DNA of 64,000 nucleotides from Xanthomarina sp. F2636L (GCF_026410195.1 NZ_JAPMLM010000055.1:420513-484512); one strand, 5' to 3'. Counted from the first letter of the stretch, positions 26,591 through 37,135 are shown. Program-made: numbers and translations. Notes: generated by a model not told the origin, from the sequence alone.

Positions 26591-28127
26591 AACCCAACCA
26601 ACCGTCTCTATCTAAACTTCTGTATTGAATGGCTTCGCTAATATGAGTGCCTTGTATGTCTTCACTAGCTTCTAAATCGGCAATGGTTCTGGACACTTTT
26701 AAAATTCTGTCGTAAGCTCTAGCTGAAAGATTTAAACGTTCCATAGCTGTTTTTAGTAACTGCATAGACGCATCATCTAACACACAGTGTTTTCTAATTT
26801 GCTTGGTGTTCATTTGTGCGTTGTAATGAACCGTTTCCGAATTTTCAAAACGTTTAGTTTGAAGAATTCTTGCTGCTGTTACTCGCTTCCTGATGTCAAT
26901 AGACGACTCTCCTTTTCTGGTATCTGACAATTTTTCAAAAGGTACAGGAGTCACTTCAATATGAATATCTATTCTGTCTAATAAAGGACCTGAAATCTTA
27001 CTTAAATAGCGTTGCATTTCGGCTGGAGACGAGGTTACTGGTGAATCTGGATCGTTAAAATAACCACTCGGACTCGGATTCATGCTAGCAACCAACATAA
27101 AAGATGATGGATACGTAACCGTAAACTTAGCTCTAGAAATGGTGACTTCCCTATCTTCCAACGGCTGACGCATGACTTCCAGAACTTCGCGTTTAAACTC
27201 TGGTAGTTCGTCTAAAAACAAAACCCCATTATGCGATAAAGAAATTTCCCCAGGTTGTGGGTAACTGCCTCCTCCAACAAGTGCGACGTTCGAAATCGTG
27301 TGATGAGGGCTTCTAAATGGGCGTTGAGCCATAATCCCTGTGTTTTCTTTTACTCGTCCAACAACCGAATGTATTTTTGTAGTTTCTAAGGCTTCGTGTA
27401 AGGTCATAGGTGGTAAAATACTAGGCAAGCGCTTGGCAAGCATGGTTTTTCCTGCTCCCGGAGGTCCAACCAAAATAATATTATGTCCTCCAGCGGCTGC
27501 AATTTCCATACAGCGTTTTATGGATTCTTGGCCTTTTACATCGGAAAAATCAAACTCTGGAAAATTAAGACTTTTATTAAATTCTTCTTCAACATCAATA
27601 ATAGTTTGCTCTAAAGGTTCTCCTTTATCAAAATAATTAATCACTTGCTCGATAGATTCAACTCCATAAATGTCTAATCCAGAAACAATAGCAGCTTCTT
27701 TGGCATTCTGAATTGGAAGTATAAAGCCTTTAAAACCTTCTTCCATAGCTTTTATAGCAATAGGCAAAGCACCTCTTATGGGTTGTAAAGAACCATCGAG
27801 AGATAATTCACCCATAATAAGAAAATCTTCTAAATCTTCGGCTTGAATTTGATTGGTTGCTGCCAAAACACCTATGGCTAAGGTTAGATCATAGGCACTT
27901 CCCTCTTTTCGTAAATCGGCTGGAGACATGTTAATAATGATTTTCTTCCCTGGGATTTTAAAACCATTGTTTTGTAAGGCTGCAGCTATTCTAAAATTAC
28001 TTTCTTTAATAGCATTATCAGGCAATCCCACTAAATGATATCCAATGCCAGTATCCGAATTCACTTCAACTGTAACAGTTGTAGCTTCCACGCCAAACAC
28101 AGCAGATCCAAAGACTTTTTTAAGCAT
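26589..28127 (-). CDS. YifB/ComM family magnesium-chelatase-like AAA+ ATPase
   Basis: The 512-residue protein has the N-terminal ChlI-like domain ([35 protein letters not shown]), the AAA+ core with Walker [15 protein letters not shown] near 219 and Walker [11 protein letters not shown], and the C-terminal Mg-chelatase helical domain ([21 protein letters not shown]). ComM members are hexameric helicases that promote branch migration during natural transformation. I take the ATG at 28127; a longer frame to 28190 adds 21 hydrophobic residues not seen in the family. It is a single-gene unit. Confidence 0.93.
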   Translation of the reverse strand: MLKKVFGSAVFGVEATTVTVEVNSDTGIGYHLVGLPDNAIKESNFRIAAALQNNGFKIPGKKIIINMSPADLRKEGSAYDLTLAIGVLAATNQIQAEDLEDFLIMGELSLDGSLQPIRGALPIAIKAMEEGFKGFILPIQNAKEAAIVSGLDIYGVESIEQVINYFDKGEPLEQTIIDVEEEFNKSLNFPEFDFSDVKGQESIKRCMEIAAAGGHNIILVGPPGAGKTMLAKRLPSILPPMTLHEALETTKIHSVVGRVKENTGIMAQRPFRSPHHTISNVALVGGGSYPQPGEISLSHNGVLFLDELPEFKREVLEVMRQPLEDREVTISRAKFTVTYPSSFMLVASMNPSPSGYFNDPDSPVTSSPAEMQRYLSKISGPLLDRIDIHIEVTPVPFEKLSDTRKGESSIDIRKRVTAARILQTKRFENSETVHYNAQMNTKQIRKHCVLDDASMQLLKTAMERLNLSARAYDRILKVSRTIADLEASEDIQGTHISEAIQYRSLDRDGWLG

Positions 28128-28243
28128 AATTGATTGGTTTCCATAAATGTAAGAAAAAACATTTACTAAAACTATGACTAAATGCCCCAAAAGAGTGATT
28201 CATAAATCTGAAATAAATCATTTAAAACAAGCGTTTAGATTGG

Positions 28244-28251
28244 TATATTTG
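28244..28251 (+). promoter_or_regulatory. -7 element upstream of nitronate monooxygenase copy 2
   Basis: TATATTTG matches the TAnnTTTG consensus, 97 bases before the start. No -33 TTG with correct spacing is visible, so the 5' leader would be about 90 bases. Confidence 0.4.
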
Positions 28252-28348
28252 TGATTGAAGCTATCTAACAGATATTTTTATGTATAAAATAGTTTAAAAG
28301 ATATATGCTGATCTAATAAAAAATTACGTTTTAAAATTTACAAATACC

Positions 28349-29326
28349 ATGAACAAACCATCCTTTATAAAAAACCTAACATTACCAGCAGTTGCTGCTC
28401 CCATGTTTTTAATTTCTGGCCCACAATTAGTAATAGAATGTTGTAAAAATGGCATTGTTGGAACATTTCCTGCTTTAAATCAAAGGACAAGTGAAGGTTT
28501 TGAAGCTTGGTTGATAGAAATAAAAACAGCACTTTCTGAATTTGAAAAAGAAACAGGAAAAAAGGCTGCTCCTTTTGGTGTTAATTTAATTGTTCACAAT
28601 ACCAATCCACGTTTGCAAGCAGATTTAGCGCTATGTGTCAAACACGAAGTCCCCTTAATTATTACCTCTTTAGGAGCTGTTGCAGAATTGGTAGATGCTG
28701 TTCACTCCTATGGTGGCTTGGTGTTTCATGATATTATAAAAAAACGTCATGCCGAAAAAGCTGCTGAAGCTGGAGTTGATGGCTTAATTTTAGTATCTGC
28801 TGGCGCTGGCGGACATGCAGGCACCATAAACCCGATGCCATTAGTAGCTGAAATTAAAAGCTTTTTTAAGAAAACCATCATACTGGCTGGAACCATCAGT
28901 ACAGGTCGTGATATTGCTTCTGCTTTACAAATGGGAGCCGATTTAGCTTATATGGGAACCCGTTTTATAAATACTCAAGAAAGTAAAGCCCCAAAAGAAT
29001 ACAGAGAGATGATTATGGATGCTGGAGCAGACGATATTATTTATACAGCAGCTATTTCTGGTGTTGCAGCTAACTTTTTAGGCCCAAGTATAGAAGCGAT
29101 GGGGATTACGGAAGAGATGCTTAAAAGAAAGAAAAAAATAGATTTTGGGGAAGAACTAACCGTCCACAAAGACGATGCGAAAGCCTGGTCTACCATTTGG
29201 TCTGCTGGACAAGGAGTCACCAATATTCTTGATGCTCCAAAAGTTGCTGAGCTGGTTGTTGAACTTAAAAAAGATTTTAGAGCTGCTATTGAAGAACAGA
29301 CAAAATATTTGGAAGTTTATAAGTAA
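28349..29326 (+). CDS. Nitronate monooxygenase family flavoprotein (copy 2)
   Basis: The 325-residue FMN TIM-barrel protein starts LTLPAVAAPMFLISGPQLV and contains LVSAGAGGHAG (catalytic-type His) and TIILAGTISTGRDIASALQMGADLAYMGTRF as FMN phosphate loop (only the turn residues are diagnostic). It is related to the copy at 12228-13175 but clearly divergent in the FMN loop (AGTIST against AGGVGC) and in a longer N-terminal half, so it probably has another substrate. It is transcribed alone, divergent from yifB. Confidence 0.88.
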   Translation: MNKPSFIKNLTLPAVAAPMFLISGPQLVIECCKNGIVGTFPALNQRTSEGFEAWLIEIKTALSEFEKETGKKAAPFGVNLIVHNTNPRLQADLALCVKHEVPLIITSLGAVAELVDAVHSYGGLVFHDIIKKRHAEKAAEAGVDGLILVSAGAGGHAGTINPMPLVAEIKSFFKKTIILAGTISTGRDIASALQMGADLAYMGTRFINTQESKAPKEYREMIMDAGADDIIYTAAISGVAANFLGPSIEAMGITEEMLKRKKKIDFGEELTVHKDDAKAWSTIWSAGQGVTNILDAPKVAELVVELKKDFRAAIEEQTKYLEVYK

Positions 29327-29661
29327 TGTATTAACTTTATTTTATCTGCTTAACACAGGTTACACAAGGTTACCTTAAGATGTTTTTGACATCTAAGCAA
29401 AATAAAACTTTAGCCACCGTAAATAATAGAATTCAGAATTTTAGGTCAAAAAAACTGCAGGTTACACCATATAGGCAACACTCTTAAACACTTATAAATA
29501 GAGAACTCCATGAGGTTCCCTCGTAGATACTCCATATTAAAGCCATACAAACCCTATGGCAAAGCCATATAAACCTTATGTTAATGTGGTGTCAAATAAA
29601 TAAATTCAAAATAAGTATTCCAGTCAGTAAGGCTTTTTAGCCTTGCGCCCATACACGAAAA
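29327..29661. other. Gene-free 335-bp region with a tandem 22-bp duplication
   Basis: No plausible gene is present on either strand. It contains a small hairpin (agatgt 29378-29383 with acatct 29389-29394), two tandem copies of a 20-22 base unit starting aaagccata (29539-29560 and 29561-29580), and a 6-bp GC-richer hairpin (29629-29644) that may end the hydrolase transcript on the minus strand. Confidence 0.6.
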
Positions 29662-30621
29662 TCAAACCTTCTTAATAAACTCTAAAGCCCGCTTTTCATT
29701 ATAATAAAACCCACCTCTTTGAAAAAAGCCGACATGTCCTCCATGTTTTGGCATTTCTAAAAATAAATTCAGATTGTTCTTAGCTTCTTTTACTGGATAA
29801 CATTCGGCCGATAAAAAAGAATCGTTTAAGGCATTAATAAGCAAGGTTGGAATTTGGATATTTGGAAGAAATTGCAAGCTAGAACTCTGCTCATAATAAT
29901 CAAAAGCATCTATAAACCCATGAGCTTTAGAGGTATACAAATTATCGAAGTCGTATAAAGTTTTAATAGAAGTAATATCTGTATCTTTCAATATATCAAC
30001 ATGTTGCTTGGATTTTAAAAATAATTTAGTCTTTAAATTATTTTTAAATTTATCATGAAACGCTTTATTCTTTAAGGTGTGTAATTCTTTGGCAGAACCT
30101 GCTAAATAACAAGGTACAGAAACAGCTATTCCTGCTTTAATCTGCTGGGGAATATTTTGAGTTTCCCCTAAGTATTTTAAAGTAACATTGCCTCCCAAAC
30201 TAAACCCCTTTATATAAATATCAGAGTAATTTGTGGAATTTAAAACATGTTGAATCACCTGTTTTAAATCTTCAGTTTCCCCAGAATGATAGGAACGATA
30301 AGATTTATTATCTTCTCCACTACAACCACGAAAATTGACAGATACAGCATCAACATGATTCTGATTAAACAGCTTGGCAGTTCCAGTCATATAATGTCTT
30401 TGTGCATTGCCTTCTAAACCATGTAGTATAATAATGAGCTTATCTGCTTTTCCTTCAGAATAACTCCAATCTAAATCCAGAAAATCGCCATCAGACAAGG
30501 TGATGCGCTCTCTTTTTTGAACTAGCCCGTTTACTTTTCTAATTAAACCTGAGTAAACGGTTGCTATAAATCCGTTTCTGAAAAAAAATGGAGCTTTATA
30601 TGTAGATTCAATAATAGGCAT
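29662..30621 (-). CDS. YheT-type alpha/beta-hydrolase
   Basis: The 319-residue protein matches the YheT branch: HGLEGNAQRHYMTG near residue 69, VNFRGCSGEDN, the nucleophile elbow GFSLGGNVTLKYLGE, and a terminal His in PKHGGHVGFFQ. The family includes esterases of lipids or polyhydroxybutyrate; the substrate here is unknown. It is cytoplasmic, with no signal peptide. It starts three bases after the adenine deaminase stop, so the two genes share a transcript, though I see no metabolic link. Confidence 0.9.
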   Translation of the reverse strand: MPIIESTYKAPFFFRNGFIATVYSGLIRKVNGLVQKRERITLSDGDFLDLDWSYSEGKADKLIIILHGLEGNAQRHYMTGTAKLFNQNHVDAVSVNFRGCSGEDNKSYRSYHSGETEDLKQVIQHVLNSTNYSDIYIKGFSLGGNVTLKYLGETQNIPQQIKAGIAVSVPCYLAGSAKELHTLKNKAFHDKFKNNLKTKLFLKSKQHVDILKDTDITSIKTLYDFDNLYTSKAHGFIDAFDYYEQSSSLQFLPNIQIPTLLINALNDSFLSAECYPVKEAKNNLNLFLEMPKHGGHVGFFQRGGFYYNEKRALEFIKKV

Positions 30622-30624
30622 TTT

Positions 30625-32244
30625 CTATACTTCTAGATTTGTAAATTTGAATGTATTTCCATCAAACAAGCCTTTATCGCTTAATTTCAAGGAAGGAATT
30701 ACCAACAAAGCCATAAAACTTAAAGTCATATAAGGTGCATATAATGTGCTCCCCAATTGTTTTGCCATCTGGTCTAATTCAGCATATTGTTTCCCAATGG
30801 TTTCGGCATCCTGATCGCTCATGATTCCTGCAACTGGTAATGCCACCACTTTTTCAATTGTTTCTGAAACTGCACAAATTCCTCCTTTGTTTTCAATAAG
30901 TAAATTGACAGCTTTACAAATAGCCTCATCGCTGACTCCTACAGCAATAATATTATGAGAATCATGGCCAACAGAACTAGCAATAGCACCTTCTTTCAAT
31001 CCAAAATTCTTTATAAAAGCAATGGCGGGTGTCTGGTTTTGATATCTATTGACAACCGTCATTTTTAAAATGTCTTTGTCAACATTTGAAACCAGATTCC
31101 CATCTTGCAAAAGACTTTCTTCAATGAGTTCATTGGTTACCAACTGTCCTTCCAAGGCTTCAATAACTCTAATCTCTTTCGCAGAAGATTCAAGTCTAAA
31201 ATCTAAAACGTCTTTTTTATCAGTATTAAAATTGTTTAGAATTTCAAAAGGGACAGATTTAATATTTGAAACATCTTGGTCGAAAACCAATTCTCCATTA
31301 ATATAGGTTTGTAGCGTTTTAAAATCTTTTAAATCTTCAACGACGATACAATCGGCAAAATCCCCAATATTAAGTAATCCCACATTTAGATTGTAATGTT
31401 TTACAGGATTGACACAAGCTGCTTGTAAAACCTTGAAAACATCCATGCCTTTAGCTATAGCTCTAGCGCATATATTATTAATATGATGCAACAGTAAGTC
31501 GTCTGGATGTTTATCGTCGCTACAAAACATGATATTTTCAAAATACTCAGGAAGCAAATCGATAAGCGCTTCAAAATTTTTAGCAGCCGAACCTTCTCGA
31601 ATGAGAACTTTCATTCCTTTTTGAAGTTTTTCCAAACCTTCTTCATAGGTAAAACACTCGTGATCTGTACTTATTCCTGCTTGAATGTATTTGGTAACAT
31701 CATTTCCTCTTAAACCAGGTGCATGTCCATCTACAGGTTTGTTGTAGTGTTTTGCCCATGCTATTTTTTTTAACACTTCTTCATCATCGAATAAAACACC
31801 AGGATAATTCATCATTTCAGCTAAATATTTAATATCCGGATTTTTCATTAACAATTTAATGCCTTCAGAATCAATCACAGCTCCTGCAGATTCAAAAGAT
31901 GTTGCCGGGACACAAGAAGGCGCTCCAAAATTGAATTTAAAAGGCGTTTTCTTTCCGTTGCTAATCATAAATTCTACGCCTTCAACTCCTAAAACATTAG
32001 CTATTTCATGCGGATCTGAAACGGTTGCAACAGTTCCATGTTTTACTGCGATTCTTGCAAATTCACTTGGAACTAACATGGAACTTTCAATATGAATATG
32101 GGCATCTACAAAACCAGGAAGAATATAATTGTTGACTTCATGATGCTTTTCTTCAATAGTTAAAATCTTGCCGTCTTTAATAGTGATTTCACCTTTGTAA
32201 ATACGTTTATTTGGTATATCTACTATGTTTCCTTGAAGTTTCAT
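30625..32244 (-). CDS. ade: Adenine deaminase
   Basis: The 539-residue amidohydrolase carries the metal motif [14 protein letters not shown] (45-58), [13 protein letters not shown], the DGHAPGLRG loop and the C-terminal adenine-deaminase domain with [11 protein letters not shown]. It converts adenine to hypoxanthine with Mn or Fe for purine salvage. Length and order fit the AdeC family, which differs from eukaryote-type adenosine deaminases. A -7 element lies close upstream (32272-32279), right after the dsbD terminator. Confidence 0.95.
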   Translation of the reverse strand: MKLQGNIVDIPNKRIYKGEITIKDGKILTIEEKHHEVNNYILPGFVDAHIHIESSMLVPSEFARIAVKHGTVATVSDPHEIANVLGVEGVEFMISNGKKTPFKFNFGAPSCVPATSFESAGAVIDSEGIKLLMKNPDIKYLAEMMNYPGVLFDDEEVLKKIAWAKHYNKPVDGHAPGLRGNDVTKYIQAGISTDHECFTYEEGLEKLQKGMKVLIREGSAAKNFEALIDLLPEYFENIMFCSDDKHPDDLLLHHINNICARAIAKGMDVFKVLQAACVNPVKHYNLNVGLLNIGDFADCIVVEDLKDFKTLQTYINGELVFDQDVSNIKSVPFEILNNFNTDKKDVLDFRLESSAKEIRVIEALEGQLVTNELIEESLLQDGNLVSNVDKDILKMTVVNRYQNQTPAIAFIKNFGLKEGAIASSVGHDSHNIIAVGVSDEAICKAVNLLIENKGGICAVSETIEKVVALPVAGIMSDQDAETIGKQYAELDQMAKQLGSTLYAPYMTLSFMALLVIPSLKLSDKGLFDGNTFKFTNLEV

Positions 32245-32271
32245 TAATACTTAATTAAGTTTATAATTATT

Positions 32272-32279
32272 CAAATATA
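32272..32279 (-). promoter_or_regulatory. -7 element for the adenine deaminase gene
   Basis: The minus strand reads TATATTTG, 28 bases before the ATG and 2 bases past the dsbD terminator stem. The upstream -33 position falls in the terminator and has no TTG. Confidence 0.5.
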
Positions 32280-32281
32280 AA

Positions 32282-32306
32282 AAAAGCGAGAACTAGTCTC
32301 GCTTTT
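32282..32306 (-). terminator. Intrinsic terminator after dsbD
   Basis: Perfect 10-bp arms aaaagcgaga (32282-32291) and tctcgctttt (32297-32306) with a 5-base loop, followed by a T run on the minus strand. It lies 19 bp past the dsbD stop. Confidence 0.9.
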
Positions 32307-32324
32307 CAATTGTATAATTGGAAT

Positions 32325-34319
32325 TTATTTCTTAAAATTTTCTATCCCTTTTTTCAACCAATCGTAATATTCATCAACTTCTGGCGTATAACCAACAGGA
32401 GCACTAATATCTTTACCTTCTAAATCTTGTATAATATATAGAGGTTGTGCATTTGTATTATATCTGGTTTGTTGAAATTCTAACCATTTTTGTCCATAGG
32501 TTCTAATTTTATTTCCGGTAAGTTCAGACTCATATTGTTCTTCTTTTGGCAATTTCGTTCTATCATCTACATATAAAGAGATAAGTACAATATCGTTATC
32601 CAATAGTCCATAAACCTGATCTTCTACCCAAACCTGTTCTTCCATCTTTCTACAGTTTACACACGTTAAACCTGTAAAATCTAACATAACTGGTTTGTTA
32701 ACTTTTTTAGCATAAGCCATTCCTTTGTCGTAATCTTTAAAGGCTATTAAGTCGTTTGGTCCAAAGTGTGCATCTTCAGGAAGATCTTTAGTAAAAAACT
32801 CTCCTGTAGTGCTGAATTGTTTTTTCATAAAACCAACACCATATGGCGACTCGCTATGAGAACTCATTGGTGGAGGGAATCCACTAATTAGTTTTAAAGG
32901 AGCTCCCCAAAGCCCTGGAATCATATAGAAAGTAAAAGCAAATGTTAACATTGCCATACACAACCTTCCTACAGACAAATGCTCTAAAGGCGAATCGTGA
33001 GGCAATCTAATTTTCCCTAATAAATACAAGCCTAAAGTACCAAAAATGGCAATCCATATGGCTATAAATACTTCTCTCTCTAGGAAATGCCATTCTAAAA
33101 CCAAATCGATCATCGATAAGAATTTGAAAGCAAAGGCCAACTCTAAGAATCCTAGAACCACTTTTACGGTATTTAACCAGCCTCCAGATTTTGGTAACGA
33201 GTTTAACCAACTCGGGAAAAAAGCAAATAAACCAAATGGTAAGGCTATTGCCGAAGAAAATCCTAACATACTTATTATGGGTGCAATTCCTCCCTTTGTT
33301 GCTGCGTCTAATAAGGCTGTTCCAGCAATTGGAAAAGTACATGAAAAGGAAACAACAGCTAATGCTAAGGCCATAAAGAAAATACCAGCGATGCCTCCCC
33401 TATTAGCTCCACTATCTACTTTATTAACCCATGAATTAGGTAACATAATTTCGAAAGCTCCCATAAATGAAAATGCAAATACTATTAAAGCAATAAACAT
33501 AATCGCATTAAAGGTTACTCCCGTTGAAAACTCATACATAGCATTAGACCCAAAAAGGGCTGAAATAGCGGTTCCTAGAAGCGTATAAATAACAATAATG
33601 AAAAACCCGTATAACAAGGCATTTTTAATCCCTGCAGCTCTGGTTTTACTCTGTTTGGTGAAGAAACTTACGGTCATTGGTATCATTGGGAACACACATG
33701 GTGTTAACAATACTAGGAATCCTAAAAAGAAAGCCGTAAAAAAGATTGACAATAAACCTTTACTTTCATCTTCTACTTTAACAGGCGTTATGTCTTCTTT
33801 GATTACTGTTTCTTTTGGATCTTCAACATAATCATCAACATCTTCCGTAATCTGCGTAGCACTGGTTAAATCGAAATTTAATATTTTGTTTTGATAAATA
33901 CATCTAACATCGTCACAAGCTTGAAAAGAAACTTCAACTTCAATAGATTTTAATTCTGGATCTATTATTTCAACTTTTTGTTTAAAGCTTGCACTCTTAT
34001 CAAAATAATTGAGATCCATCTCAAAGACCTTATCGTATGCAGTAATATATTTACTCTCTTGCGTTTTACCTACAAGGTTATATTTATCTACACGACTTAA
34101 AGAGTCGTAGATAAATTCTGTAGGAAGCGCTCCTCCTTCAGGCATGTCCTGAGAATATAAATGCCATTTTTCTTCAATCTCAGCTTTAAAAACTAACTGG
34201 TATTCTGTTTCCGAAATTTTCTGGGTTTCAGCAGTCCAAGTTACGGGATTTAGTACTTGAGCTTGAGAACTTAAAACTGCAAAAAATAAAGTAATAATGA
34301 GGCCTAATTTATATTTCAT
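32325..34319 (-). CDS. dsbD: Thiol:disulfide interchange protein DsbD family
   Basis: The 664-residue protein has a signal peptide (1-20), a periplasmic N-terminal domain with the redox pair in CDDVRC (about residues 133-138), eight membrane helices starting near 195 with TPCVFPMIPMTVSFF, and a C-terminal thioredoxin domain with CVNC at 553-556. It moves electrons from cytoplasmic thioredoxin to periplasmic reductants. The GGGAPLKL-type insertion before the last helix is typical of Bacteroidota members. Its ATG overlaps the tilS stop by 11 bases, so it is translated from the tilS message. Confidence 0.94.
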   Translation of the reverse strand: MKYKLGLIITLFFAVLSSQAQVLNPVTWTAETQKISETEYQLVFKAEIEEKWHLYSQDMPEGGALPTEFIYDSLSRVDKYNLVGKTQESKYITAYDKVFEMDLNYFDKSASFKQKVEIIDPELKSIEVEVSFQACDDVRCIYQNKILNFDLTSATQITEDVDDYVEDPKETVIKEDITPVKVEDESKGLLSIFFTAFFLGFLVLLTPCVFPMIPMTVSFFTKQSKTRAAGIKNALLYGFFIIVIYTLLGTAISALFGSNAMYEFSTGVTFNAIMFIALIVFAFSFMGAFEIMLPNSWVNKVDSGANRGGIAGIFFMALALAVVSFSCTFPIAGTALLDAATKGGIAPIISMLGFSSAIALPFGLFAFFPSWLNSLPKSGGWLNTVKVVLGFLELAFAFKFLSMIDLVLEWHFLEREVFIAIWIAIFGTLGLYLLGKIRLPHDSPLEHLSVGRLCMAMLTFAFTFYMIPGLWGAPLKLISGFPPPMSSHSESPYGVGFMKKQFSTTGEFFTKDLPEDAHFGPNDLIAFKDYDKGMAYAKKVNKPVMLDFTGLTCVNCRKMEEQVWVEDQVYGLLDNDIVLISLYVDDRTKLPKEEQYESELTGNKIRTYGQKWLEFQQTRYNTNAQPLYIIQDLEGKDISAPVGYTPEVDEYYDWLKKGIENFKK

Positions 34320-35631
34320 CTTGAAGTGATATTTTAAGTATATGTTGTGTCTTATTAGTTATTTTAAATCGGTTATCTGCTCTGTAATTTAAAATCCAAA
34401 CAATTTCCTGTTCAGAACATAACAACCAAACATTATCTTTTTCTAACATGGAAAGCTTTTCGTCTTTAAAAAACTTACTCAGTTTCTTTTTGTTTTCCAT
34501 TCCAAAAGGGTAAAAATAGTCTCCTTTTTCCCATTTCCTTACGCTTAATGGATATTTTAACAAATCTTTATCAACATAAATAGTTGACTTATTTGAAGAA
34601 TCTAAGCTATCAGTTGTCTCAAAAATCAAACTTCCTAAAACAGTGTTTACGCTTTTGGTTTCTTTTGAAATAATTATAGCTTCGGCATGTTCTTCAATAG
34701 TATTACGAAATAAAATCAGTTCACCCCTATTTTTTAGCAGACGATGTGATTTAGAAAACACTTGCTTTCCTGTTTGAGCGTCTAACAAGTCAGTCACATC
34801 CTGCCATTCGGTAAAATGATAATCTTTTAAAATTTCATATAAATAAGCTTTCGGATGTGATAACTCTTTAATTTTAGAGATGCTGAAATGAATTTCCTTC
34901 TCAGACATTTTTGTGACTACCTGTTCTAGAACCTTATCAATACTATCGTTTAGTATGGTTTTCGAAGCTTGTAAATGCGTTTGGGTAAGCTTGAAATTTT
35001 TAAGCAGTTGTGGATTGATTTCTTTTAAAACAGGAATAACATCGTGTCTTAATTTATTTCTTAAATATTTTGTGGAGGCATTGCTGCTATCTTCACGCCA
35101 TTTAATTTTATTCTGCAAGGCATAATTTTCCAAATCGTCTCTCGAAAAACTCAACAAAGGTCTAATAATCTTTCCATTAATTTCTGGAATTCCTGTTAAT
35201 CCATCTAATCCGGTTCCTCTGGAAAGATTGATTAAAAACGTTTCTAGGTTATCGTCTGCATGATGTGCTGTTAAAATATAATCGAAATGAAGTTGCTCGG
35301 CCAATTCAGCAAACCAATGATAACGCAAGCTACGAGCTGCCATTTGTGTGGATAATTTGTGATCTTTAGCAAATGTTTCTGTATCAAAGTTTTCAATAAA
35401 AACCTCTAATTCCAAGTCCTCAGCTAATTGTAATACAAAATCTTCGTCTGCGTCACTTTCATCTGCCCGTAAATTAAAATTACAATGAGCCAGACTAATT
35501 TTTAAACCTATTTGATGAGATAGATGCGTAAGCATCACACTATCCAATCCTCCAGAAATAGCAATAAGTAGCTTACTATCCTTTAAGAAATTTAGATTGT
35601 TGTTAATATGGCTTTTAAAAGTTTTTAGCAT
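34309..35631 (-). CDS. tilS: tRNA(Ile)-lysidine synthetase
   Basis: TilS attaches lysine to the wobble cytidine of tRNA-Ile(CAU), changing both its codon and amino acid specificity; the gene is essential. The 440-residue protein has the PP-loop ATP motif SGGLDS (26-31), the HHADDNLETFLINLSRGTGL segment and the C-terminal TilS domains with KWEKGDYFYPFGM. It is long enough to include both C-terminal domains. The promoter lies within 45 bp upstream and dsbD overlaps its end. Confidence 0.96.
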   Translation of the reverse strand: MLKTFKSHINNNLNFLKDSKLLIAISGGLDSVMLTHLSHQIGLKISLAHCNFNLRADESDADEDFVLQLAEDLELEVFIENFDTETFAKDHKLSTQMAARSLRYHWFAELAEQLHFDYILTAHHADDNLETFLINLSRGTGLDGLTGIPEINGKIIRPLLSFSRDDLENYALQNKIKWREDSSNASTKYLRNKLRHDVIPVLKEINPQLLKNFKLTQTHLQASKTILNDSIDKVLEQVVTKMSEKEIHFSISKIKELSHPKAYLYEILKDYHFTEWQDVTDLLDAQTGKQVFSKSHRLLKNRGELILFRNTIEEHAEAIIISKETKSVNTVLGSLIFETTDSLDSSNKSTIYVDKDLLKYPLSVRKWEKGDYFYPFGMENKKKLSKFFKDEKLSMLEKDNVWLLCSEQEIVWILNYRADNRFKITNKTQHILKISLQDEI

Positions 35632-35667
35632 GTTACCAAAAATTCACGAATATTTTTAAATATGTCT

Positions 35668-35675
35668 CAAATATA
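35668..35675 (-). promoter_or_regulatory. -7 element for tilS-dsbD
   Basis: The minus strand reads TATATTTG, 36 bases before the tilS ATG. No TTG at the -33 position. Confidence 0.45.
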
Positions 35676-35682
35676 ACACCTT

Positions 35683-35710
35683 GAAACTTTTAACTTTTAA
35701 CTTTTCACTT
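35683..35710. repeat. Short heptamer repeat at the pabB 3' end
   Basis: Three consecutive copies of the heptamer aactttt follow one another and run into the pabB stop codon (35705-35707). The unit is the kind of AT-rich simple repeat that recurs between flavobacterial genes. Confidence 0.6.
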
Positions 35711-37021
35711 ATAAATTTCGTTTTCAAGAACCTCACGCATGGCCTTAGCTTTAATTAAACATTCTTCATATTCTTTAAGTGGGTTGCTTTTAGCTGTAAT
35801 GGCACTTCCTACTGAAAAAGACACGTATTGCTTGGTTTCGTTATACAAAATACTTCTTATTACCACATTAAAATCGAAATCGTTGTTTGGTGTAAAATAG
35901 CCAACAGCTCCAGAATACACACCACGTTTGGTTTCTTCTAAATCTTCTATGATTTTCATGGCCGAAATTTTTGGTGCTCCTGTCATGCTTCCCATAGGAA
36001 ACGTAGATTCTATTATATGTGCAGCGTGTTCTGAAGTATTTATTTCTGAAGTAATAGTCGAAATCATTTGATGCACTTGAGGAAACGAGTAAACCTTACA
36101 TAATTCTTCAACTTGAACGCTTCCTTTGATGGCTGTTTTTGAAAGATCGTTGCGCACCAAATCCACAATCATGATGTTTTCGCTACGCTCTTTTTCGTCT
36201 AAAGCCAGCTGTTCTTTTAATCTGTTATCTTCAATTTTATTTTTTGAACGTTTAGCAGTCCCTTTTATAGGTTGCGAAATAATTTTGTTTTCTGTTTTCT
36301 TTAAATAACGCTCTGGAGAAGCAGACAACACATATTTATCTCCAAGTTTGATAAAAGTTGCAAACGGTGGTTTTGAAATAGTATTTAGTTTCTGATAGAT
36401 TTCTAAAGGCTGAATGTTTGTATTTTCAGCATAAAACTCTTGACAAAAATTAGCTTCGTAAATATCACCTCTATGAATATGCTCAAGCATATTTTTTACT
36501 TTGTCTAAATAGTCTGCTTTTTGAATGCGACTTTTAATATTTATATTAAACAAAGTGTTTTCTTTTTTGTTTTCTATGGGTTCATACTGACTTATGTCAT
36601 TTAAATCGGCTTCAAATTCATCTGAAACCATATTTAAATAACACATTTCCACCATATCTTCATGAAAGAAAAACAACTTTTTAGGTTGAAAAAAATAAAG
36701 CTCTGGGAATTGCAAGCCATCAAAATTTCTAGATTTTAAATTTTCTACAGCATTTTTTAAGTCGTAAGTCAAATAACCAAAAATCCAATCCTGTGTTGTA
36801 GATTGGTATTCTTTTAGCTTTATAAATGCCTCGTGATAATCTGTTTGAATACAGGTTATAGCATCAACAGCCAAAACAGTATCAAAAGAGGAATAAGTAT
36901 TATTAAACCCGTTAGAATCCATCCAAACTACCTCATAAAATTGCTGACTCCAAGCAAGGAGTTGCTTTTTAAAAGTATCGATTGATTCCGGCTTGTATAG
37001 ATGTGTTGTTCTCACTTCCAC
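35705..37021 (-). CDS. pabB: Aminodeoxychorismate synthase component I
   Basis: The 438-residue chorismate-binding protein has PIKGTAKRSK, in which Lys replaces the Ala of anthranilate synthase; that Lys marks PabB-type enzymes. It also has DLVRNDLSK, STFPMGSMTGAPKISAM and the C-terminal GSAITAKSNPLKEYEE. With a PabA glutaminase it makes 4-amino-4-deoxychorismate for folate. No pabA is in the window, so the partner is elsewhere. The third chorismate-using enzyme type in the window besides MenF, it is distinct in sequence. Confidence 0.92.
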   Translation of the reverse strand: MEVRTTHLYKPESIDTFKKQLLAWSQQFYEVVWMDSNGFNNTYSSFDTVLAVDAITCIQTDYHEAFIKLKEYQSTTQDWIFGYLTYDLKNAVENLKSRNFDGLQFPELYFFQPKKLFFFHEDMVEMCYLNMVSDEFEADLNDISQYEPIENKKENTLFNINIKSRIQKADYLDKVKNMLEHIHRGDIYEANFCQEFYAENTNIQPLEIYQKLNTISKPPFATFIKLGDKYVLSASPERYLKKTENKIISQPIKGTAKRSKNKIEDNRLKEQLALDEKERSENIMIVDLVRNDLSKTAIKGSVQVEELCKVYSFPQVHQMISTITSEINTSEHAAHIIESTFPMGSMTGAPKISAMKIIEDLEETKRGVYSGAVGYFTPNNDFDFNVVIRSILYNETKQYVSFSVGSAITAKSNPLKEYEECLIKAKAMREVLENEIYK

Positions 37022-37092
37022 AAATTACCGAAAATTAAAACGGATTTAAAAGCTGATCTAAACTATAATCTTATTTAGTCGTCATTAAAAAA

Positions 37093-37117
37093 AGATTCAT
37101 GCCTTTGCAGGAATGAC
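37093..37117. repeat. Degenerate copy of a dispersed hairpin repeat
   Basis: The 25 bases read agattcatgcctttgcag followed by gaatgaca. The arms attcatgc and gcaggaat pair with one mismatch. This looks like a worn copy of the widespread short palindromic element with a TTCCTGC...GCAGGAA core found between genes of many bacteria, as I recall it. Confidence 0.5.
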
Positions 37118-37135
37118 AAATCCTTTAAAAAAATC

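Noticed and set aside
33046..33588. 180-codon frame opposite dsbD
   Set aside because: It mirrors the membrane-helix codons of dsbD and has no independent signal.
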